From Candidatus Omnitrophota bacterium (GTDB taxonomy: Bacteria > Omnitrophota > Gorgyraeia > 2-02-FULL-51-18), in contig JAHFFM010000086.1 in assembly GCA_023247935.1 (NCBI GenBank), positions 1 to 7,802 of the forward strand: a stretch of 7,802 nt of DNA, read 5' to 3'. The notes under the pieces are model-generated. The model ran no database searches, was not told the DNA's origin, and worked only from the letters and a program-made list of their open reading frames with translations. Shown here one piece after another: positions 1-5,645 of this stretch (positions within the stretch are counted from its first letter, which is position 1; each line of letters begins with the position of its first letter). The translations under genes and the position numbers were made by a program.

Positions 1-1797
1 TTCAACGGCTCTTTTGAGAACATTTTCTGCGGTGGTCCGAAGAATCGGCTGATGCTTCACGTCATACGCCAAAATGTCTTTGGCGCACATCAAACCAAGC
101 TTTGGATTATTCGGGTCTTTTTGAATCGCCGCATAATACAATTGAATCAAATCCTGCGGAGAATCCGCCGCCAAAGAGGGCGCCATGGCTCTTGCCTTAT
201 GAAAATCGTACATCGGCTCATAAGGATTCAATTTTATAGCTTTTTCAAAATCATCGGCGCTTGCCTGCATCTCCCGAAGACTGTCTTTGGAATCATTGGA
301 GCGCGCCAGGGCGGCACAAATGAAACCTCTTAAAAAATAGGCTTCCGGATTAAAAGGATTTATTTTTAGGCTTTGATTAACCGGCCCCAGCGCTTCAATG
401 CCGGGTTTTTGCTTCCAAATTTCTTTGGCTTCCAAAAGCAAGTGATCAGACAGTCCAAAGAAAATCGATCCGGAAAAAGAAAGCAGAACAGCTAAAGGTA
501 TAAGAATCTTTTTAAGGCTGATAATTTTGGGATTTGTTTCAAATTTTGGAGAATCCAGGGCAAAAAGAAGTCCCACCGCCACCGCCGAAAAAATAAAGTT
601 AGCCGGAATATGAAAATTAAAATCAAACAATCCGTGGATTAAAATTCCCAAAAAAGCGGCCAAACACCCGCTTCCCACCCCTATACGCAGCTTGCTTTCG
701 TCGCGGCAGATGATTTTCCAGCCATGAATAAAAATCAAGACTGAAATCACGGCCACGACCAGAAAACTCAATAAACCACAATCCGTTATGAGCTGCAAAA
801 ACTCATTATGCGCGAAAACCGGCCTCATCGAAAAACCCTCCGGGCGGTATTTCAAAAAAATGTAACCGAAGGTGCCCGGTCCCGAACCGAATAAGAAAAA
901 GTGAGGAATCATTTTCCAGGCGCCCCGCCAGGTCAGCACGCGATAAAAAAGAGACAATTCCTCTTCCTGAGTCATATTTTTAATGTTTTCAAGCCTCTGC
1001 TCGATGGGATTTGTCCCAAGAATGATGATTGCGCCAACTATCAAACCAAAGAAAATAAAAAGAGGGATAATGCTGGAGCGGATCATTTTTCGCCTCCAAA
1101 GCAAAACTATCATAAATAAAATGGCGCTCACGAAAGCGATCAAACCTCCCCGGGACAAAGCGAAAACAAAAGCGGCGCCCATCAGCACACATGAAAAAAT
1201 AAATAGAACCTTTTTAGAGGGGTCGCGCTCGGCAAAACTCATTCCCAGTGAAATGGGAAGAACCAATATCAAGAATCCCGCAAAATGATTATGGTTTACG
1301 TACGTAGAAGACATTAAATACGAACGATGCCACCACTCCTTAGGCAGCCCTCCCAAAAGCTGCAAAATGCCTACAATCGAAAGAAAAGCGCCTAAAATGA
1401 CCAGCCACAGCACAAGACGAACGATGTGAGCGCGGTCTTTTGCATAATGAAGCGTTGCCCAAAATGCGATCAAAGCACCTAAGGCATAATAAAGTTCAAC
1501 CCAGGAAACAACGTGTATTTTGGAAAAAAGGATAGAAATTGTAAAAAATATAAAATAGATGCCGATCCACTTATCGAGCGGGGTTTTACAAACGCCCCCT
1601 TCGGCAATACGCATGAAATGAAGCCAATAAAACATAAAGCCAAAAGCCAAAAGAGCCGAACAAATGGCAAAATTCCATAAAATAACCGAGCCCAGGAGAA
1701 CAGGAAAAAGAAAAAGACTTGCGAAGAAAAAAACCTGGAGTATTTGATAAGAAAAATCGAGAGTTTTTCGCGAAGAGGATGAAATTTCGCGGCTCAA
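1..1797 (-). CDS. Wzy/WaaL-family polysaccharide polymerase or ligase with C-terminal TPR region (3' end outside window)
   Basis: The frame stays open for 599 codons from a TTG at 1797 to base 1 with no stop, so the C-terminus is missing. About 12 hydrophobic segments fill residues 17 to 455. Wzy_C/O-antigen ligase family motifs follow in order: NHNHFAG at 168, SRGG at 215, GSGPGTF at 304, AHNEFLQ with His330 in the expected large periplasmic loop, and IHGLFDFN at 387. From about residue 466 the protein becomes soluble and TPR-like, with NPFNPEAYFLRG and LNPYEPMYDFHKA signatures. Known members join lipid-linked glycan units in the periplasm; next to a Wzc-like kinase, polymerase is likelier than lipid A ligase, though sequence alone does not separate the two. 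The start is inferred. An in-frame stop lies 10 codons upstream, TTG is the only usual start codon after it, and the first ATG (residue 55) would remove the first membrane segments. Two bases separate TTG from the kinase stop. Confidence 0.9.
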   Translation of the reverse strand, partial: MSREISSSSRKTLDFSYQILQVFFFASLFLFPVLLGSVILWNFAICSALLAFGFMFYWLHFMRIAEGGVCKTPLDKWIGIYFIFFTISILFSKIHVVSWVELYYALGALIAFWATLHYAKDRAHIVRLVLWLVILGAFLSIVGILQLLGGLPKEWWHRSYLMSSTYVNHNHFAGFLILVLPISLGMSFAERDPSKKVLFIFSCVLMGAAFVFALSRGGLIAFVSAILFMIVLLWRRKMIRSSIIPLFIFFGLIVGAIIILGTNPIEQRLENIKNMTQEEELSLFYRVLTWRGAWKMIPHFFLFGSGPGTFGYIFLKYRPEGFSMRPVFAHNEFLQLITDCGLLSFLVVAVISVLIFIHGWKIICRDESKLRIGVGSGCLAAFLGILIHGLFDFNFHIPANFIFSAVAVGLLFALDSPKFETNPKIISLKKILIPLAVLLSFSGSIFFGLSDHLLLEAKEIWKQKPGIEALGPVNQSLKINPFNPEAYFLRGFICAALARSNDSKDSLREMQASADDFEKAIKLNPYEPMYDFHKARAMAPSLAADSPQDLIQLYYAAIQKDPNNPKLGLMCAKDILAYDVKHQPILRTTAENVLKRAVE

Positions 1798-1799
1798 GC

Positions 1800-3527
1800 T
1801 TACGTCCGGCGTACGCTTAGCTTATTGTAGTATTTCTTGTAATATTTGGTATAGCTGGTTTTATCCGACATGGTCATGTCGTTTAGAATAACTCCAATAA
1901 GCTTGGATTTAGATTCTTTGATTAAAGTCAAAGCCCTGTTAAGAACACGGGCTGTGGTGAAACCGCAGCGAATATTGAGCAAACAGCCTTCCAATTGAGA
2001 AATCATGATAGATGCATCAGAAATAATGGTAATCGGCGGCGTATCATAAATTACGATGTCATAACGCTTTCTTGATTCTTTGATGAATTCCGTCATGCGC
2101 TGGGAACTCAAAAGCTGCGCAGAATCAATCACGCTCTTCCCGCAGGGAACCACGCTTAAATTTGGAGTTTCGGTTTTACGAGTGACTTCGTCCAGGGAAT
2201 AACTTTCCGTCAAGTACTCGCCAAGGCCTTTGCCGCCTTCATAGCCGTAAATTTCATGGATACGGCCTCTTCGGAAGTCGGTGTCTACCAAAAGTACTTT
2301 TAAATTTGCTTGAGCAATCGCGATGGCAAGATTGGAAGTGACGGTTGTTTTTCCTTCGCCTGGACCAGGACTGATAACGGCAAAATCTTTGAGAGAATTT
2401 TCGCGGGTGGCATACCACAACACGTTCATGCGAATTAACCGGTACGCTTCGACAGAAGGAGAATCCAATTGCAGTGCAACCAACCTATCCAAATCTTTTT
2501 TCTGAAACGCAGATCGTTCTGAGAATACGGAGCCCAAAAACAGCACCTTTCCGAGGTGGCGCTTCAAATCTTCATCAGTCTTGATCGTGTCATCCAAATA
2601 ATCGACTAAGAAAGCCAGCATAAAGCCGCCAAACAACCCGACAAAAACACCCAGAATAATATTCAGAACCTTCTTTGGCTTAACAGGGTCTTTGGAAGCG
2701 TAAGCATAATCTACAATGCCAACGTTATTCGTTCTGGAGCTTGAAAAAACCGAACTTTCTTGGATTTTGTGCAGCGTGTCTTCCAAAAGCGCCTGGTCTT
2801 CCATGGAAACGCTTTCCATGATATCTGCGTTGTTGGTTTCCTTGGCGCGCTCGTTTTCAATGCGCCGAGCCATGGTACGAATTTCATTGCGCAAGGCGAT
2901 CATTTCAGGATGTTTCGGGCCAAAACGGTTGGATAAAGTATCAAGCTTGGATTGAAGGCGCAAAAATTCATCATTCAAAGAGGCCATACGCTGGTTCCGG
3001 ATAAACACGAGCGCGCGGCGCATCAGGTTATCTTTCACATAAACTTCGGCCAAACGATTGGCCACGTCAGCCGCGATCTTCGGGTCCGGATATTCAAACG
3101 CGATCACGATCATTCGGCTGCCCTTCACGGGCTCGATGTAAATATCCTTGCTGAAATAATGCGTGAAAATTTTCTCAAACCCGACTTTTTTCCGGTAACG
3201 CGGGGTGTCCTTTAAGCTGAATTCCTCATAAACTTTTCCGGCGATCGTGTCGGATTTGATCAATTCGATTTGAGTGGTGACGTAGGTTTCAAAAATATCA
3301 ATGCTTGTGCCAGCGGAAGCGGATTCTTCCGCAGAACGCACGTTCGTATTCTCACCTTCAATAATGATTTTTACTTCTGAGCGGTAAAGAGGCGTCATCA
3401 AGAACGTGCCGACGGTGATCACCGCTGTGCAAATCACAAAAAAGGAAATAATCACCCAGCGACGGCGCGATAAAATCTGGAAATAATCTTTTATATTTTT
3501 TTCAGGAAAAATACTGGGCTGTTCCAT
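1800..3527 (-). CDS. Polysaccharide co-polymerase fused to BY-type tyrosine kinase (Wzc/GumC-like)
   Basis: This 575-residue inner-membrane protein should control chain length and couple polymerisation to export. The N-terminal Wzz domain has a membrane segment at about 24-45, a periplasmic region with a predicted coiled coil at about 180-230 including the GumC-like FGPKHPEM motif, and a second membrane segment at about 288-308 preceded by the Pro-rich DPVKPKK. The cytoplasmic kinase domain has the oligomerisation motif ExxRxxR (E360, R363, R366), Walker A SPGPGEGKT at 386-394, Walker A' VLLVDTDFRR at 411-420 and Walker B IVIYDTPP at 491-498. The C-terminal tail carries five tyrosines (559, 562, 563, 566, 567), the expected autophosphorylation cluster. 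Gly421 replaces the proline commonly found after the paired arginines. All catalytic motifs are present, so the kinase is probably active. The ATG lies 6 bases after the export protein's stop with no clear ribosome binding site, suggesting translational coupling. Confidence 0.96.
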   Translation of the reverse strand: MEQPSIFPEKNIKDYFQILSRRRWVIISFFVICTAVITVGTFLMTPLYRSEVKIIIEGENTNVRSAEESASAGTSIDIFETYVTTQIELIKSDTIAGKVYEEFSLKDTPRYRKKVGFEKIFTHYFSKDIYIEPVKGSRMIVIAFEYPDPKIAADVANRLAEVYVKDNLMRRALVFIRNQRMASLNDEFLRLQSKLDTLSNRFGPKHPEMIALRNEIRTMARRIENERAKETNNADIMESVSMEDQALLEDTLHKIQESSVFSSSRTNNVGIVDYAYASKDPVKPKKVLNIILGVFVGLFGGFMLAFLVDYLDDTIKTDEDLKRHLGKVLFLGSVFSERSAFQKKDLDRLVALQLDSPSVEAYRLIRMNVLWYATRENSLKDFAVISPGPGEGKTTVTSNLAIAIAQANLKVLLVDTDFRRGRIHEIYGYEGGKGLGEYLTESYSLDEVTRKTETPNLSVVPCGKSVIDSAQLLSSQRMTEFIKESRKRYDIVIYDTPPITIISDASIMISQLEGCLLNIRCGFTTARVLNRALTLIKESKSKLIGVILNDMTMSDKTSYTKYYKKYYNKLSVRRT

Positions 3528-3533
3528 GGGATA

Positions 3534-4181
3534 TTAAAAGAAACTCTTGGGTACCACAACGACGTCGTCCGCCTGCAACTCTTCTTCAGCGGACAAATCT
3601 CCGAGTTGGGTGATGCGGGTTGTATCCACTTGGATCTTGGATTCGGAGCCATCTTCATTTTTTCGGATAATCTGCACGCTTTTTTGATTGGCGATCGGGG
3701 TAAAACCGCCCGCCGTGGAAATAGCACGAATCAAAGAAGTTTGCCCTGAAAGCTCATAGCTGCCGGGTTTTCTGATTTCACCGATAATGGAAAAATGGCT
3801 GTATTCGAGGACAAAAATCGTAACCTGAGGATTAATGATGTAATCCCCGTCTAACTTCTTTTCAAAGTCTTTTTCTGCTTCAGCAACACTCATTCCACCC
3901 ACTCTTACACGGCCAAGAAGAGCGTGTTTGATATAACCATCTTCTCCGACTCTGTAAAGCTGATTGACGCTAGCTTCACCAAAAATCTTTATTTGAAGCA
4001 TGTTGGAGGGACCGATGATATAAGGATTTTCATCCCGTTCAAAGGGTTGGCTTTTTTCCAGCGCGCCGGGATCTCCGGAGTTCTGTCTTTCGGCAGCCAC
4101 AGCGAAAACTTCGTTAAAGTTTAACTGAAGGGCTAAAAAAGCCATTAGAAATAAAGCTTTGAAAAAAGACCGGTGGGTCAT
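3534..4181 (-). CDS. Short periplasmic polysaccharide export protein (Poly_export + SLBB, OPX/Wza family)
   Basis: This 215-residue protein belongs to the Wza-type outer-membrane polysaccharide export family. A signal peptide covers about residues 1-27 (hydrophobic FFKALFLMAFLALQL, possible cleavage after VFA). The Poly_export domain spans about 52-126 (YIIGPSNMLQIKIFGE, then GYIKHALLGRVRVGGMSVAEA and YIINPQVTIFVLEY). One SLBB domain spans about 129-190 (IIGEIRKPGSYEL, LIRAISTAGGFT). The chain ends in DDVVVVPKSFF. E. coli Wza is about 380 residues, has further SLBB-like domains and a C-terminal helix that forms the outer-membrane pore; both are absent here. There is no cysteine at all, so it cannot be a lipoprotein as Wza is. 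It should therefore need a separate outer-membrane pore, and the barrel gene 9 bases upstream is the obvious candidate. The start codon has no recognisable ribosome binding site, so translation is probably coupled to the barrel gene. Confidence 0.95.
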   Translation of the reverse strand: MTHRSFFKALFLMAFLALQLNFNEVFAVAAERQNSGDPGALEKSQPFERDENPYIIGPSNMLQIKIFGEASVNQLYRVGEDGYIKHALLGRVRVGGMSVAEAEKDFEKKLDGDYIINPQVTIFVLEYSHFSIIGEIRKPGSYELSGQTSLIRAISTAGGFTPIANQKSVQIIRKNEDGSESKIQVDTTRITQLGDLSAEEELQADDVVVVPKSFF

Positions 4182-4190
4182 CGGGTGATT

Positions 4191-5483
4191 TTAGAAAGCC
4201 GCACGAACGCCAGCACTGATTTCATTGCCGCCGTAGTCGAGACCGTCCAAATTAGATTCTCTTCCGCTATAGCGATAATCCAAAGTGACTGAAACAACAT
4301 CATTTGGTAAACGGTATTCCAAACCGGTGCCGCCTTCCCATACCCAATCACGGCGAGTTTCTTCTTCTGAAGTGGCGCGGCGCACAGTGATTCGGGAATA
4401 ATCGTTGTAAGACACCATTCCGTGAGAATTCCAATAAATCCTGTCATGGATTTGGCGGTTCCAAGTCAATTCCGCGCGGCTGCGAGTATAATAACTCTGA
4501 TTGTCAAAAGTAGATTCTTCAGGAGAAACATCACCTTTTAAAATCCAGGTGCTGAGCTCTGTAGGATCGTATTGAAGCGCTCCACGAAAAACAAGGTTAT
4601 TGTAATCGGGTCTGATTTCTTGGTCGTAAATGCGGTGCTGCACACCAAGCCAAGCTTGATAAGCGATTAGCTCAGTGAAATTCCCGCGAATACCACCCAT
4701 ATATTGATAGCCATCTCCATTTCTATCACCAACTTCGGTGTAGTCAATGTTAATGTAAGACAATTCAGCCAGAACCTGCATGGCTGGCGTCCAATCGTGA
4801 CCGATACGTTGGTACACGGTAAAAAGATTATGGTTAAAACTTTGATCCGTTATTTCGCCGTAATCCACCCAGAAATTGGTGATTTCATTTTCAAGAAAGA
4901 ATTGCGAAAAAGGAACTTCCAGGAGGGAGTGAAACGCATTTTCGTCACGCTGGATGCGGTCCGTGAATTCGGTATTAGCTCTGGACTCGGTTTGTTCATG
5001 AAGGTCATCAATATCGAGGGTAAAAGGAACAAAATTGAGCTTCAAACCGGCATTTACGCTGTAATCCGTATGGTTCTGATTGTCAAACCGGTGAAAAATT
5101 TCACGGTAAATGGAACCGCCCGCCGTCAATAAATGCTGCCCGCCGTTTAAAGGAAGCTCAGCGTTTAATTTGCCGCGTAAAGTATTAATGAGGTCATTTT
5201 TTTCCTGGCCGCTTTCTTCCAGGAAAACGTTGTCATCCCAACGGAATTGATAATCAGCGCTCGGCCTCAAATGAACCGGCCCTACTTCAAAGCCTTTATT
5301 CGCGTAATCATAAGAAGACTGCCCGGCTGTATCCTCATAATCTTCAGCTGTTTTGGTGCCCTTTCCATGGAAGTACTTGCCTTCCGACTTAGGCTGAGGA
5401 ACCGCGGCTTGCGCCACCCCTGCTCCTAATAAAAACATACCTCCAACTAACAATAAAATACTTTTTTTAGTGAAAATTGTCAT
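4191..5483 (-). CDS. Outer-membrane beta-barrel protein of the exopolysaccharide locus (BBP2-like)
   Basis: A 430-residue secreted protein that looks like an outer-membrane barrel. Residues 1-26 form a clear signal peptide (TKKS, a hydrophobic core, then AQA before the cleavage site). A short polar linker with GKYFHGKGTKT and several tyrosines follows. From about residue 66 the sequence shows alternating hydrophobic and polar strands with many aromatics, including HLRPSADYQFRWDDNVFLEE, which resembles the YDDNvf start of putative beta-barrel porin 2 (BBP2) proteins. The last residues ISAGVRAAF end in the terminal phenylalanine typical of BAM-inserted barrels. Such proteins often sit beside polysaccharide export genes, and in Myxococcus related barrels partner short OPX proteins. 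I infer that it forms the pore for the polymer; an accessory role such as surface attachment is possible. It is the first gene of the likely operon and has its own ribosome binding site and upstream promoter. Confidence 0.9.
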   Translation of the reverse strand: MTIFTKKSILLLVGGMFLLGAGVAQAAVPQPKSEGKYFHGKGTKTAEDYEDTAGQSSYDYANKGFEVGPVHLRPSADYQFRWDDNVFLEESGQEKNDLINTLRGKLNAELPLNGGQHLLTAGGSIYREIFHRFDNQNHTDYSVNAGLKLNFVPFTLDIDDLHEQTESRANTEFTDRIQRDENAFHSLLEVPFSQFFLENEITNFWVDYGEITDQSFNHNLFTVYQRIGHDWTPAMQVLAELSYINIDYTEVGDRNGDGYQYMGGIRGNFTELIAYQAWLGVQHRIYDQEIRPDYNNLVFRGALQYDPTELSTWILKGDVSPEESTFDNQSYYTRSRAELTWNRQIHDRIYWNSHGMVSYNDYSRITVRRATSEEETRRDWVWEGGTGLEYRLPNDVVSVTLDYRYSGRESNLDGLDYGGNEISAGVRAAF

Positions 5484-5488
5484 GTAAA

Positions 5489-5494
5489 CCTTTC
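5489..5494 (-). promoter_or_regulatory. Ribosome binding site of the beta-barrel gene
   Basis: GAAAGG, 5 bases before the ATG at 5483, is the only reasonable Shine-Dalgarno-like sequence before any of the four operon genes. It supports this start codon and suggests that ribosomes load mainly at the first gene. Confidence 0.55.
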
Positions 5495-5509
5495 TTTCAA
5501 TTTGTTTTG

Positions 5510-5534
5510 GCCGTCACGTTGGATCTGCAACGGC
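5510..5534 (-). promoter_or_regulatory. Mutually exclusive hairpins in the operon leader
   Basis: Two overlapping stems can form in the transcript. CGTTG (5532-5528) can pair with CAACG (5521-5517) around a 6-base loop. GCCGT (5534-5530) can instead pair with ACGGC (5514-5510) around a 15-base loop. They share bases, so only one forms at a time. The stems are only 5 bp, so function is uncertain. No T-run follows, so this is not an intrinsic terminator, and I do not recognise a known riboswitch class. Confidence 0.25.
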
Positions 5535-5568
5535 ACTATCCAAAGGAAGCGTAAATTTTATTTAAGGC

Positions 5569-5597
5569 ATTTTATAATTTCTGGACAAACAGTTCAA
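5569..5597 (-). promoter_or_regulatory. Candidate sigma70-type promoter for the export operon
   Basis: A -35-like TTGAAC (5597-5592, four of six consensus bases) and a -10-like TAAAAT (5574-5569, five of six) are separated by 17 bases. Transcription would start near 5562 and leave a leader of about 80 bases before the barrel ATG. The site lies in the only sizeable intergenic gap, which fits it driving the four-gene operon. The region is AT-rich, so chance matches are likely and the assignment is tentative. Confidence 0.4.
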
Positions 5598-5623
5598 GGA
5601 AATTAAAATGGAGGCTTGATTGA

Positions 5624-5640
5624 GGTTAAAAAATTTAACC
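5624..5640. repeat. Perfect short inverted repeat after the FnIII gene
   Basis: GGTTAAA and TTTAACC form a perfect 7-bp stem with a 3-base loop, starting 5 bases after the stop codon of the FnIII gene. It is AT-rich and no run of T follows on either strand, so it is a poor fit to an intrinsic terminator. It could be a weak transcript 3' end or a protein binding site. Confidence 0.3.
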
Positions 5641-5645
5641 GGAAG

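Noticed and set aside
52..333. A 93-codon plus-strand open frame near the left edge
   Set aside because: It lies opposite the TPR-coding part of the polymerase-like gene and is a low-complexity, Arg/Ile-rich shadow with no family resemblance.
989..1192. Small minus-strand open frames at 989-1192 and 1479-1670 that could suggest a broken gene
   Set aside because: They are in other frames of an intact 599-codon frame carrying all Wzy_C motifs. The gene is not frameshifted; it only lacks a stop inside the window.
4704..5132. A 142-codon open frame on the plus strand inside the barrel gene
   Set aside because: It is antisense to a gene with a signal peptide, family motifs and a barrel C-terminus. 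It shows no domain or ribosome binding site, and its length is expected by chance opposite a coding region.
5624..5640. Intrinsic terminator of the FnIII gene
   Set aside because: The stem is only 7 bp, AT-rich and not followed by a T-run, so it was kept only as an inverted repeat.
5484..5645. A cyclic-di-GMP or other riboswitch before the export operon
   Set aside because: The leader is only about 80 bases and lacks the conserved core sequences of the c-di-GMP-I class; no other known class was recognised.
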